Shown here: piece by piece, positions 1-8,613 of the stretch | Numbering within the stretch: position 1 is the stretch's first letter | Layout: each line of letters opens with the position of its first letter | Assembly: GCF_900188435.1 (NCBI RefSeq) | Contig: NZ_FYFA01000001.1 | Coordinates: 1,488,001-1,552,000 of the forward strand | DNA length: 64,000 bases | From: Marinobacter sp. es.048 | Lineage (GTDB): Bacteria > Pseudomonadota > Gammaproteobacteria > Pseudomonadales > Oleiphilaceae | Reading direction: 5' to 3' | The notes under the pieces: generated by a model | Database searches by the model: none | What the model was told of the DNA's origin: nothing | Seen by the model: the letters and a program-made list of their open reading frames with translations, nothing else | Program-made: the position numbers and the translations under genes

Positions 1-3
1 GCA

Positions 4-514
4 GTGTCAGGCGAGAATCTCGACTGGGGTGCGCTGGTGGTTATTATTGCGCAGTTCGGGGTTTCGCCTGAGGTTCTCAAGGTCATGGCGAGGGCAGGTT
101 TCATGGTGCTCGGTTTCTATGTCGTCTGGGTAGTTTTCCGGCGGCTGATCAAGGACGGCACTTCACGCTATCGAATGGATCCTTCCATCCGGCAACTGGT
201 CCAGAATCTGTTTGCGGTTATCGCCGGTCTGGGCATCGTCGGTATTGCCGTCGGTTTTGCAGGTCGCTGGTATGGAGCCCCGTGTTTTGCTCAAGAGCCT
301 CGGTGATTCGTCGGTGAACCTTGAAGTCAAAGTGTGGATAACGCCCGACAATCTGGATGTGCGGCCCAGAATCATGGCCGATATTCTGGAGCAGATGAAA
401 GAAGCGCTGGATGCAGCCGGTATAGAGATTCCCTTCCCTCATTTGCAGCTGTTCATTGACGATGCAAAGGGACTTAAGCCGGTTCTCGAACCCCTCTACA
501 GCAGGCGGGGATAA
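4..514 (+). pseudogene. Broken MscS-family mechanosensitive channel remnant
   Basis: Two reading frames together resemble the two ends of a small MscS channel. The first (GTG at 4, through about 260) encodes two hydrophobic segments, the second ending GIVGIAVGFA as in the pore-lining region of MscS. The second frame (from ATG 272 to the stop at 514) encodes a typical MscS C-terminal domain, with KSLGDSSVNLEVKVW and AGIEIPFP. The pore end and the beta domain, roughly 100-130 residues by comparison with the 286-residue E. coli MscS, are absent, and the two halves are out of frame. The true start may lie upstream of the window. An intact MscS-family gene lies at 60608-61657, so loss may be tolerated. 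A sequencing or assembly error could explain a frameshift but not the missing segment. Confidence 0.75.
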
Positions 515-564
515 AACTGACTATCCCCGCAGGTTGACTTGGTGTCGCGCTTATTTTGGCGTAT

Positions 565-2055
565 TTACGCTTCGGCCAGCTTCTTGAACCACTCCACGCC
601 GAACCGAACCCCGAACCCTTGCACGTCCGTCGGGATGTGGGCCAGGCCGCCCTTGTGGGTGCCGGAGGACGCCATATCGACGTGTATCCACCCGATGTCT
701 TTGTCCACGAAGCGCCCAAGCAGGCGTGCTGCGTATATGTGATCGCCAGGGCCTGCTGTTCGGCACTGCAGGGTGTCGGCAACTTTTGACTCCAGGTCTT
801 CGTCGTAATCGTCTTCATAGGGGAACGGCCAGACTCGCTCACCGCATTTTTCTCCGGCCTCGATTATGGGCCCCACCCATTCACGGCGATTGGTCAGGGC
901 ACCGGCCATCCGTTGCCCCAGAGCGGCTACAACCGCGCCCGTCAGCGTTGCATAGTCAATGATTGCCCGAGGTTTACCCCGGGACACCAGTGCCAGAGTA
1001 TCGGAAAGAACCATTCGTCCCTCCGCATCGGTGTTTATCAGTTCAATGGTCGTGCCATCGAGGGCCGTGATGACATCGTTGCACTTAACGGCGCGAGGCC
1101 CGATGTGGTTTTCGGCAAGCGCGAGCCAGCAATCTACCGGTTGCGACAGCTTGAGGCGGGTAATGGCCACAAAAGCGCCAAGCGCAACCGCGCTGCCCTG
1201 CATATCACCGTGCATGCCAAGCATGCTGCCACCGACCTTCAGGTTGCTTCCACCGGTGTCAAAACAGATCCCTTTGCCCACCAGGGCGAGAGGTTTGCCC
1301 TCGGCACCGTCGGGACGGTATTTCAGGTGTAGTATGCCTGCGTCCCTCACCGGGCTTGCTTCGACAACGGAGAGAAATGCCCCGGCTCCAAGCTTTTCCA
1401 GTTCGTCCCGGTCGTAAAAATGGTGCTCCCAGCCTTCCTTTTTTGCCAGGGACTCGGCCAACTCCCGATAAATGCCGGGAGTCAGGTAGTTGCCTGGTAA
1501 ATGGGTCAGCCACCGGGCCAGGTTATTGCCTTCAGCTGTTGCTTCAACGTGCCCGAAGTCTGCATGTTGAAATCCAGTGCCGTAAAAGCGGATAGCCCCA
1601 AGCGTTTTCGGTGTCGGTGGGGTGCCCGAAATGCGAGGCAACTGGAACAGAGCTGCATGGACAGCCGCCAGTAGCGCCTCTGCCATAGTCCGAGCGGACG
1701 AATCATCATTTAAAAAAGAAATAACCGTGAGTTCTGAGGGTCGTTCTGCCAGTAATGGTCCAATCACTTTGCGGGCCAGAGTCAGGGCTTTGAAAGTCTG
1801 AATAGCTTCGGGCACAGAGACCGCCGCGGCGCGACCACCATGGGGTGTGGAGACATGCACCGGGTTTTCGGTTTCCGGGTACCTTGACAGCGTCTGGGTA
1901 AGAAAATCACCCCAGGGTGTCGATTCGATTGCGTCTCGATCAGCGTCGGGAAGCAGAATGACAATGCCCGTCGTGGGCTCAAAATCCCAGGATGCGGGGT
2001 TGCCTTCCGCGCTACTTATCAATATCTCTTGTAACTCCGGGAGTTCAGGCGTCAT
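565..2055 (-). CDS. M17 leucyl aminopeptidase family protein
   Basis: 496-residue cytosolic metallo-aminopeptidase of the leucine aminopeptidase (PepA/PepB) family, removing N-terminal residues from peptides. The signature NTDAEGR lies at 341-347. The known metal and catalytic positions of the family are all visible: K261, D266 in FDTGG, K273, D284 in GDM, D343, E345 and R347. Length is normal for the family. The start is ATG at 2055; a divergent gene begins 181 bases away at 2237. The usual lysine-tyrosine pair before GDM is Met-His here, a subgroup variation. It stands alone on its strand; substrate preference cannot be read from sequence. Confidence 0.93.
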   Translation of the reverse strand: MTPELPELQEILISSAEGNPASWDFEPTTGIVILLPDADRDAIESTPWGDFLTQTLSRYPETENPVHVSTPHGGRAAAVSVPEAIQTFKALTLARKVIGPLLAERPSELTVISFLNDDSSARTMAEALLAAVHAALFQLPRISGTPPTPKTLGAIRFYGTGFQHADFGHVEATAEGNNLARWLTHLPGNYLTPGIYRELAESLAKKEGWEHHFYDRDELEKLGAGAFLSVVEASPVRDAGILHLKYRPDGAEGKPLALVGKGICFDTGGSNLKVGGSMLGMHGDMQGSAVALGAFVAITRLKLSQPVDCWLALAENHIGPRAVKCNDVITALDGTTIELINTDAEGRMVLSDTLALVSRGKPRAIIDYATLTGAVVAALGQRMAGALTNRREWVGPIIEAGEKCGERVWPFPYEDDYDEDLESKVADTLQCRTAGPGDHIYAARLLGRFVDKDIGWIHVDMASSGTHKGGLAHIPTDVQGFGVRFGVEWFKKLAEA

Positions 2056-2236
2056 AGGAAGATTCCTTGAGAAGTTTTCGTACTCGTGGGCGGAGTATAG
2101 CTAGTTAAATAGCCTTTAAGGGTCTAGGTTAATCAGTATGGAAACTGAATTCCGCGTTTGGCTGGGACACTCCAGTCTGACGCATCGGGTTGTTGCCAAT
2201 GCCCTGTGCGTTATTTTGAATACAAAGGTTTAACTT

Positions 2237-3544
2237 ATGGCGATCACACCGGAATCCAAAATGTCGCAGGAAGTGCTGGCCTGGCGCGACCCTTCCATGG
2301 ACTCGGTTCTCGGAACGGAAACACCCAAGGATCCAAGCAAGGGCTATATTGCCCTTCTTGGCTGGAGTATTAATGCGATCAAGGCGGCTCAGAAGTTTGA
2401 TCGCCGCTATATCGTGGTGGCCCCGGATTGGGCTGCGGATTTTTGTACCGCCAACAATATACCTTTCATCGCCTGGGATTTTGTTCGCCTGAACGATCGC
2501 TCCATGGAAATCGCTGAAAAGCTGAAAGCCGAAGGCGTGGATGTCGCCGTCCCGCTGTTCGAGGAGACAGTTGAATGGTCCGGGGCGATCAATTCCGTGC
2601 TGCTCGACAATCCCCGTATGTATGGCCAGTCGATTCTGTTCCGGGACAAGGCGCTGATGAAGCGTCGCGCGCAGCTTGGCGGGATTCGTGTCGGGATCTT
2701 CGAAGAAGCTCATGAAAAAGAGGACATCATCCGATTCATGAAGCGGGTTAACCAGACGTTGCTCAAGCTTGACGGTGATCCTGACGACCCGATTCACGTG
2801 AAGGCATTCGACAAAGCGGGCTGCCTTGGCCACCGCATGATCCGGACACTGGAAGAGATCGAAATGATTCCGGATGAGGAATACCCGCTTCTCATGGAGA
2901 GTCACCTGGATGGCTGGGAGTTTGCGGTTGAAGCCTGGATCCACAATGGAAAGATCCAGTTCCTGAATATTTCAGAGTACGTCACCCTGGGCTATTCAGT
3001 ATTTGTGCCCGCAACCAAGGAACTCGAAAGCTGGCGGGACGCGATTACCAAGCAGATCGAGTTGCTGATCAAGACATTTGATATCCAGTTTGGGCTGATT
3101 CATCCGGAGTACTTCGTGACCAGCGACGGTACCATGTACTTCGGTGAGGTTGCCTACCGTCCACCGGGGTTCAAGGCATTTGAACTGATTGAACGGGCTT
3201 ATGGATTCAATGCCTACCAGGCCTCCATGCTTGTGTTTGACCCCAAGAGCACCAAAGAAGAGGTCGATGCCTTCTTCCCTCGCGAAGTGGTCGATGCCAA
3301 GGGCTATGCAGGCTGTTTTGGTGTCTATCCGAGACGTCGAGTGGTCAGCAGGCTGGAAATGCCCAAAGAGTGCATTGAACATCCTTACTTTGAGTCGCAC
3401 GAATTGATGGAGCCGACAGAGGAGATGGTACCGGACCGATCTGCTTTCGGCACTCATTGGGGGCTTGTGTTCTTCTTCGGGGATGACCCGATCAAGATGC
3501 GAGACTTGCTGAAAGCCCAGGAAGATCTGGATTTCTACGTTTAA
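2237..3544 (+). CDS. ATP-grasp domain protein, substrate unknown
   Basis: 435-residue protein of the ATP-grasp fold, which couples ATP cleavage to joining a carboxylate to an amine or thiol through an acyl-phosphate. The N-terminal third looks like a preATP-grasp domain (KGYIALLGWS, then DVAVPLFEETVEWSGAI). The central and C-terminal parts carry the grasp and metal-binding strands (LLMESHLDGWEFAVEAWIHNG; YFGEVAYRPPG at about 300, where the glutamate is the expected metal ligand). A C-terminal extension of about 100 residues follows. ATG at 2237 is preceded by AAAGG. It is monocistronic and divergent from the aminopeptidase. I do not recognise a specific product; a peptide or amino-acid ligase is the natural guess. 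Confidence 0.8.
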   Translation: MAITPESKMSQEVLAWRDPSMDSVLGTETPKDPSKGYIALLGWSINAIKAAQKFDRRYIVVAPDWAADFCTANNIPFIAWDFVRLNDRSMEIAEKLKAEGVDVAVPLFEETVEWSGAINSVLLDNPRMYGQSILFRDKALMKRRAQLGGIRVGIFEEAHEKEDIIRFMKRVNQTLLKLDGDPDDPIHVKAFDKAGCLGHRMIRTLEEIEMIPDEEYPLLMESHLDGWEFAVEAWIHNGKIQFLNISEYVTLGYSVFVPATKELESWRDAITKQIELLIKTFDIQFGLIHPEYFVTSDGTMYFGEVAYRPPGFKAFELIERAYGFNAYQASMLVFDPKSTKEEVDAFFPREVVDAKGYAGCFGVYPRRRVVSRLEMPKECIEHPYFESHELMEPTEEMVPDRSAFGTHWGLVFFFGDDPIKMRDLLKAQEDLDFYV

Positions 3545-3566
3545 AGGCCAATCGGTTAGTCGGTAG

Positions 3567-4039
3567 CTACCAACTCTCTGAGAAAGGCCGCGCATCCAGC
3601 TCGAAAGTCCAGGCTGAGCGTGGCTGGTTGTGTAGCTGCCAATAGATTTCCGCGAGGTCGTCGGGCTCGATAATACCGTCTTCGCCTTTGCTCGCATAAA
3701 GCTCTGGCAAAAATTCTGCAGTGGCCTCATTGCGGATGAGGCCATCCACGACCACGGAATCCCTTGCGGGCCCAGTTCCCTCGCCATGCTTTGCGCCAGG
3801 GCGCGCAGCGCATGTTTACCGCCGGCAAAGGCTGCAAAGCCGCGCCCGCCGCGCAGGCTGGCGGAGGCGCCGGTGAAGAGGATTGTGCCTTCATTGCGTT
3901 GCAGCATTTTCTTTGCGACCCCGCGCCTGCGGGTGACCACAAGGTGGAACCCTTCTCGTGCGAAGCGCCGGGCGATGGCAGAACCGAGGTGGTCTCCAGC
4001 CCCGATGATTAGAGCAACTGGTTTGTCTGTTGTTGTCAT
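3567..4039 (-). pseudogene. Broken short-chain dehydrogenase/reductase
   Basis: The remnant starts at ATG 4039 with an SDR nucleotide-binding strand (ALIIGAGDHLGSAIARRFAREG). After residue 40, near 3920, it jumps directly to VAKKMLQRNEGTILFTGAS, normally about 80 residues further on. Near 3757 the frame breaks again, apparently by loss of about 10 bases, and the authentic C-terminal end (VVDGLIRNEATAEF to ARPFSESW) continues in another frame to 3567. Helices and strands between the cofactor fold and the active site are missing, so the product should not function. The family member also has Phe instead of the usual Tyr before Gly-Gly-Lys. It lies 22 bases downstream of the GMC oxidoreductase, with which it probably formed an operon. 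Confidence 0.85.
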
Positions 4040-4061
4040 TTTGCCACCTGCGGTGAGACCG

Positions 4062-5675
4062 TTATCTTTTGGTTTGAATAATATCGGCGATCTTTTCAGC
4101 AATCATGATCGTCGGGGCGTTGGTGTTTCCACCAATCAAAGTCGGCATGATCGAAGCGTCGACCACTCGCAAACCCTCAAGCCCGTGAACCTTGAGGCTC
4201 GGGTCAACCACGGCCAGATCATCTATGCCCATCTTGCAGGTGCCTACCGGGTGATAGATCGTATCCGCCCGGTCGCGGATGTGGCGTGTCCATTCCTCAT
4301 CACTCATGCCGTCGTGAACGCCGAACATTTCGGATTGGCGGTACGGCGAGAGTGCAGGCCCTTCCAGAATCTCCCGGGTGATTTTTGCGCCTTTGATGAT
4401 TAAGTCCAGGTCGTCTGGATCGGACAGATAATTGGGGTCGATGCCGGGATCCGCCATTGGATCGTCGCTGAGCAGAAAAACGCGTCCCCGGGATTTTGGC
4501 CGCAGGTTGCAGACGTGGCAACTGAAGCCGTGCCCCCAATGCAGTTTACGGGCGTGATCCTCTACGATGGAAACTACGAAGTGCAGCTGCAGGTCCGGTT
4601 TTTCCTCTCGCGGGTCAGATTTCAGGAATGCCGCCCCCTCTGCAAACGGTGAGGCAATCATACCCGTTCCATCCGTTCGCCATTGCAGGGAATGGCGGAG
4701 CATGTTTTTCATGCCCGTTAAACTGAAACCAAAGTTATCGGTATCCGCGGACTTGTAGGCGAGAATGAAGTCCAGATGATCCTGCAGATTGCGCCCGACG
4801 CCCGGCAGCTCGTGGACCATGGGAATACCATGAGGGAGGATGTCGTCGGGGTTTCCCACTCCGGATAGCTGGAGTAACTGCGGGGAGCCGAAGGCGCCCG
4901 CGGAGAGGATCACCTCACGGTTCGCTGAGACTGTATGGGTTTGTCCCTTGAGGCAATACTCAACGCCTGAAGCACGTTTTCCGGTAAACAGAATTCGGGT
5001 CGCACGAGCTCCGGTCACAACCTTGAGGTTGTTGCGCTGTTCCATAATCGGATACAAATACGCCGCAGAGGTAGAGCAGCGTTCACCATTGCGTTCGGTG
5101 TCATGAAACTGAGTAACCTCATAGAGGCCAACGCCCTCATTGTCGCCGGTATTGAAATCGTCGCTTGCGGGATAGCCTCGCTCTTTAGCCGCTTCGATAA
5201 AGGCTTCGGAAATGGGCCTTGGTGATCGCTGTTTGCAAACATGCAGTGGGCCATCGGCCCCGTGATGTTCATTGGACCCGCCTTCATGGCACTCCGCTTT
5301 GCGGAAGTAGGGCAAAACCTCGTCCCATCCCCAGCCGTCGCAACCCAGCTCGGCCCATCTATCATAATCCGCCCTGTGTCCACGCACATACAGCATCGCG
5401 TTGATCAGGCTGGAACCGCCCAGCCCCCTGCCTCTGGGCTGGAATCCGCGACGTCCAGCCAGCTCCCGCTGCTGCTCTGTATTGAACGCCCAGTTATTGA
5501 TCTTGCCATGGCCGGGCATGATCGCGACTACACCAGCTGGTGCGCGGGTCAACAAGTGATCGCCCTTGCCGCCTGCCTCCAGGAGACAGGCGCTGACATC
5601 AGGGTTCTCACTCAATCGCGCCGCCATCACAGCGCCAGCCGATCCGCCACCTACAATGATGTAATCGAAAATCAT
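4062..5675 (-). CDS. GMC-family FAD alcohol dehydrogenase (choline dehydrogenase-like)
   Basis: 537-residue glucose-methanol-choline oxidoreductase using FAD to oxidise an alcohol. The N-terminus has the Rossmann motif VGGGSAGAVMAARLSE; GMC signature 1 (GRGLGGSSLINAMLYVRG) and signature 2 (SAGAFGSPQLLQLSGVG) are clear. The active-site His-Asn pair is visible near the C-terminus (YHPVGTCKMG and GGNTNAPTIMIAEK). ATG 5675 was chosen because it immediately precedes the FAD motif, with GGGGA just upstream; a longer frame reaches 5741. Length fits BetA/AlkJ relatives, but the substrate (choline or an aliphatic alcohol) cannot be decided. The SDR remnant follows in the same direction. Confidence 0.9.
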   Translation of the reverse strand: MIFDYIIVGGGSAGAVMAARLSENPDVSACLLEAGGKGDHLLTRAPAGVVAIMPGHGKINNWAFNTEQQRELAGRRGFQPRGRGLGGSSLINAMLYVRGHRADYDRWAELGCDGWGWDEVLPYFRKAECHEGGSNEHHGADGPLHVCKQRSPRPISEAFIEAAKERGYPASDDFNTGDNEGVGLYEVTQFHDTERNGERCSTSAAYLYPIMEQRNNLKVVTGARATRILFTGKRASGVEYCLKGQTHTVSANREVILSAGAFGSPQLLQLSGVGNPDDILPHGIPMVHELPGVGRNLQDHLDFILAYKSADTDNFGFSLTGMKNMLRHSLQWRTDGTGMIASPFAEGAAFLKSDPREEKPDLQLHFVVSIVEDHARKLHWGHGFSCHVCNLRPKSRGRVFLLSDDPMADPGIDPNYLSDPDDLDLIIKGAKITREILEGPALSPYRQSEMFGVHDGMSDEEWTRHIRDRADTIYHPVGTCKMGIDDLAVVDPSLKVHGLEGLRVVDASIMPTLIGGNTNAPTIMIAEKIADIIQTKR

Positions 5676-5861
5676 ACGGTCCCCAGTTCCTGTTTTTGTT
5701 TTGGCTGTACGCTTTTCTGAGCCAGAAAAGGCAGCAGTCAACGAGATGCAGGATCAAGGTTAGACCATTGCTTGGCGGAGTGCCTCTCAGGGGATGGACA
5801 GACTGCTGAAAGCATAGGATGCTATGCTGATCCGAGAATAAACAACAAAAGAGGATGTGCA

Positions 5862-6659
5862 ATGGCTTTCGCTGAGGTAGATGGTCAACGGCTTTACTAC
5901 GAGGACACTGGCGGGACTGGACCGGTTGTGGTGTTCTCGCACGGTCTGCTGATGGACCACGAAATGTTTGCTCCGCAGGTGTCGGCGTTTCGCGACCGTT
6001 TTCGTTGCATCACATGGGATGAGCGGGGGCATGGGCACACCGCCGTTGCCCAGCCAGAGCCCTTCAGTTACTACGATTCCGCAGATGACCTTGCCGCACT
6101 ACTTACGCACCTGGGTATAGAAAAAGCCGTTCTGGTGGGGATGTCTCAAGGTGGCTTCCTGTCACTCCGGTGCGCTCTGACTCATCCGGAGCGGGTGATC
6201 GGCCTGGTGATGCTTGATAGCCAGGCAGGTACTGAGCAGGAAGAAAAGCTACCCCTGTACCAGCAACTGATAAGCTCTTTCATGGAGCAGGGGCTGACCC
6301 CGGAAGTCGGTACCACCATTGCCAACATCATCCTGGGAAGTGATTACCCTGACAGTGACCATTGGAAGGAAAAGTGGAAAATGATGTCGGCGGCTAACAT
6401 CGGCAACAACTTCCAGACGCTGGCAAGCCGCGATGACCTGACAGAACGTCTCTCAGACGTTTCCCAGCCCACGCTCATTATCCATGGTGATGCTGACATA
6501 GCGATTCCGATGGAGCGGGCACAGATGATGGCGGACAAAATCCCGGATGCCGAACTGGTCGCGATTCCCGGTGCCGGGCATGCTGCAAATCTGTCGCACC
6601 CGGATCCGGTTAATCAGGCATTGGATAATTTTCTGGCGCGTTTATTTTCCGAAGGGTAA
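5862..6659 (+). CDS. Alpha/beta-fold hydrolase
   Basis: 265-residue soluble hydrolase. The oxyanion-hole motif SHGLLMD, the nucleophile elbow GMSQG (Ser in GxSxG), an acid in HGDADIAIP and the final His in GAGHAANLSHP form a complete catalytic set. ATG 5862 follows GAGG at 5851-5854; the open frame extends upstream, but that part looks non-coding. Architecture resembles 3-oxoadipate enol-lactonase and esterase relatives, though no pathway neighbours are present. It is divergent from the GMC oxidoreductase. Confidence 0.88.
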   Translation: MAFAEVDGQRLYYEDTGGTGPVVVFSHGLLMDHEMFAPQVSAFRDRFRCITWDERGHGHTAVAQPEPFSYYDSADDLAALLTHLGIEKAVLVGMSQGGFLSLRCALTHPERVIGLVMLDSQAGTEQEEKLPLYQQLISSFMEQGLTPEVGTTIANIILGSDYPDSDHWKEKWKMMSAANIGNNFQTLASRDDLTERLSDVSQPTLIIHGDADIAIPMERAQMMADKIPDAELVAIPGAGHAANLSHPDPVNQALDNFLARLFSEG

Positions 6660-6717
6660 TAGCCCAGAGCCTCAGAGGCCCGGGGCAGGGTGTTGAGCAC
6701 TAACAGATTGCCGGACT

Positions 6718-7386
6718 TCAGGCGAAGTCGTAATCACCGCCTTTCTCGAGCGCCTTCTGGTAAGCCGGCCGGGCATGAACGCGTTTGACCCACCCGGTGA
6801 TGTGAGGCCGGTTCCTGCCGACGATGCCTCTGGCTACGGAGGCCTCAAGCGGGAAGCTCATCTGAATATCCGCCGCGCTCAGGTTGTCACCCAGAAACCA
6901 GGTGTTTTTCGCCAGATGGCTTTCCACGAAATCCAGGTGGGCCTTGATCATGGGGCCGATAAACATTTCGTTGGTTTTGTCCGAAATGCCTTTGGCGACG
7001 GGCTTGACGAAGAACGGCATTGGGCTGGTCTTTACCTTTTCGAAGACAAGGCGCAACACCAGTGGCGGCATTAATGAGCCTTCGGCGTAATGCAGCCAGT
7101 AGGTGTAGTCGAGCCAGGCCTGACCGCCGCTCTCCGGCAGCATGGTGTCTTTGCCGTAGGTATGGGCCAGATATTCAATAATGGCGCCGGATTCGGCCAC
7201 CACCAGATCACCGTCGGTGATCACTGGAGATTTTCCCAGCGGGTGTACCTTTTTGAGGCTTTCAGGAGCCAGCATGGTCTTGGGATCACGCTGGTAGTGC
7301 TTGATCTCGTAGGGAACACCCAGTTCTTCCAGCATCCAGAGAACACGCTGTGAGCGGGAATTGTTGAGGTGGTGGACTGTAATCAT
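6718..7386 (-). CDS. Glutathione S-transferase family protein
   Basis: 222-residue cytosolic GST. The thioredoxin-like N-terminal domain begins HHLNNSRSQRVLWMLEELG, with the SRS segment at the usual catalytic serine position. PVITDGDLVVAESGAIIEYL is the gamma-glutamyl binding region with the typical Glu-Ser pair. The C-terminal all-helical domain contains LSAADIQMSF, the conserved N-capping box. ATG 7386 is preferred to the in-frame TTG at 7392. The gene stands alone; glutathione-dependent detoxification or a haloacid/isomerase-type role is equally possible. Confidence 0.9.
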   Translation of the reverse strand: MITVHHLNNSRSQRVLWMLEELGVPYEIKHYQRDPKTMLAPESLKKVHPLGKSPVITDGDLVVAESGAIIEYLAHTYGKDTMLPESGGQAWLDYTYWLHYAEGSLMPPLVLRLVFEKVKTSPMPFFVKPVAKGISDKTNEMFIGPMIKAHLDFVESHLAKNTWFLGDNLSAADIQMSFPLEASVARGIVGRNRPHITGWVKRVHARPAYQKALEKGGDYDFA

Positions 7387-7476
7387 GCGCAAGCTCCGTT
7401 CGCATTGAAAAATGGTCGGGTGTGAAGAGTAGTCTTCAAAGAGCGTTTTGGTTCACCGCTCAAGGCGATTGAGTGG

Positions 7477-8370
7477 CTAATGTCGATGGCGCAGCGCAAA
7501 GCCGTGGCGTTTGAGCTCTTTGAGAATCTCGGGCACCTTGAAGGGCATTAACGTCCGGGTTGTTTTTAGAAGGCTGATGGCGAGATGCATTCGCTTGTAC
7601 CAGAGTAACTGGCGAATCTTTTTCTTCATGGGGTGATAGCCTTCCAGGTAAAGCTCGTCAACACGGTCTGCGTTGTTGGTGAGGCTGTAGTCGCTCAGGT
7701 CCAGCGGTACTGATATATCGGCGTTTTTCAGCTGCTTGCGGGTGTTGAAGTCGATGCCGATGTTGATGGCGTTGGTGATGACATCGAAGGTGTTGTCCGG
7801 TTTCGGGTACCGGCTAACATGGCTGAGATCAACCGCTACTGTAATCCCGGCGCCCATTTTCGCTAAAGGCGAAATGGGGACGTTTTCAACCAGCCCGCCG
7901 TCGACCAGGGTTCGGCCATCAATCTCAACCGGTACAAACAGGCCGGGTACCGCCATGGAGGCGCAAACGACATCCGCCAGGTTGCCTTCCCGGAAGATCA
8001 ACTGTTCGCCGGTTTCGATATCCGTTGCACAGATTGCCAGTGGGATCTCGGCGTCTTCGATCCGGACATCCCCGAGATCCCGGTGGATCATCTCCCGAAT
8101 GGCGTGGGTGCTGAACAGGCCGCCACGCTCAAAGGTAAAGTTGATGATTTTCGAGAGGTTCAGCGTCGAGCAGATGGAAAGGATGGATTCCGCCGGGCGA
8201 CCGAAGGCGTAGTAGCTTGCGATCAGTGCGCCTGCACTGGTGCCGGCAATGCAGTGAATCTTGATTTGCTCTTCTTCAAACGCTTTCAGCACACCAATGT
8301 GCGCAATGCCCTTTGCCGCGCCGCCCCCCAGGGCCAGGCCGATTCGGGTATTAAATGGGTTGAGTTTCAT
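7477..8370 (-). CDS. Patatin-like phospholipase (RssA-type)
   Basis: 297-residue patatin-family serine hydrolase. Visible are the glycine-rich oxyanion loop LALGGGAAKGIAHIG, the nucleophile motif GTSAG at about 43-47 and the catalytic Asp in VDGGLVENVPIS, giving the Ser-Asp dyad expected of the family. There is no signal peptide, so a cytoplasmic or inner-membrane-associated lipase is likely. The C-terminal 80 residues are basic and rich in Arg/Lys/His. It is divergent from the BCCT transporter at 8614. Confidence 0.88.
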   Translation of the reverse strand: MKLNPFNTRIGLALGGGAAKGIAHIGVLKAFEEEQIKIHCIAGTSAGALIASYYAFGRPAESILSICSTLNLSKIINFTFERGGLFSTHAIREMIHRDLGDVRIEDAEIPLAICATDIETGEQLIFREGNLADVVCASMAVPGLFVPVEIDGRTLVDGGLVENVPISPLAKMGAGITVAVDLSHVSRYPKPDNTFDVITNAINIGIDFNTRKQLKNADISVPLDLSDYSLTNNADRVDELYLEGYHPMKKKIRQLLWYKRMHLAISLLKTTRTLMPFKVPEILKELKRHGFALRHRH

Positions 8371-8511
8371 GGTCGTAGGCCTGTTAACGTTTTCGCGGAG
8401 GTAAGCGTTTGAACAAGTCTACCAGAGTAACTGGCGTGATTAATTCAGCAGGATGCCAACGAGCGCGGATCTGCGTTTATCGGGGTAAATTTCGTGGGCT
8501 TTTGAGAACAA

Positions 8512-8605
8512 GTTGGAAATTTTAATTCTTAGAGTTCAAAATATTGGTGTAGCACTTAAGGAGGTAAATTTTCCAACCGACTGCCGGGTTACGCAGTCAA
8601 AGGAG
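8512..8605 (+). promoter_or_regulatory. Structured leader of the BCCT transporter gene
   Basis: Two stems can be drawn before the TTG start at 8614. GTTGGAAATTT (8512-8522) pairs with AAATTTTCCAAC (8566-8577) with one bulged base, enclosing a loop with an unused Shine-Dalgarno-like AAGGAGG (8558-8564). GACTGC (8579-8584) pairs with GCAGTC (8593-8598), ending just before the working site AAAGGAG (8599-8605). The region is AT-rich relative to its surroundings. It matches no riboswitch class that I recognise. Confidence 0.4.
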
Positions 8606-8613
8606 TCCTCACA

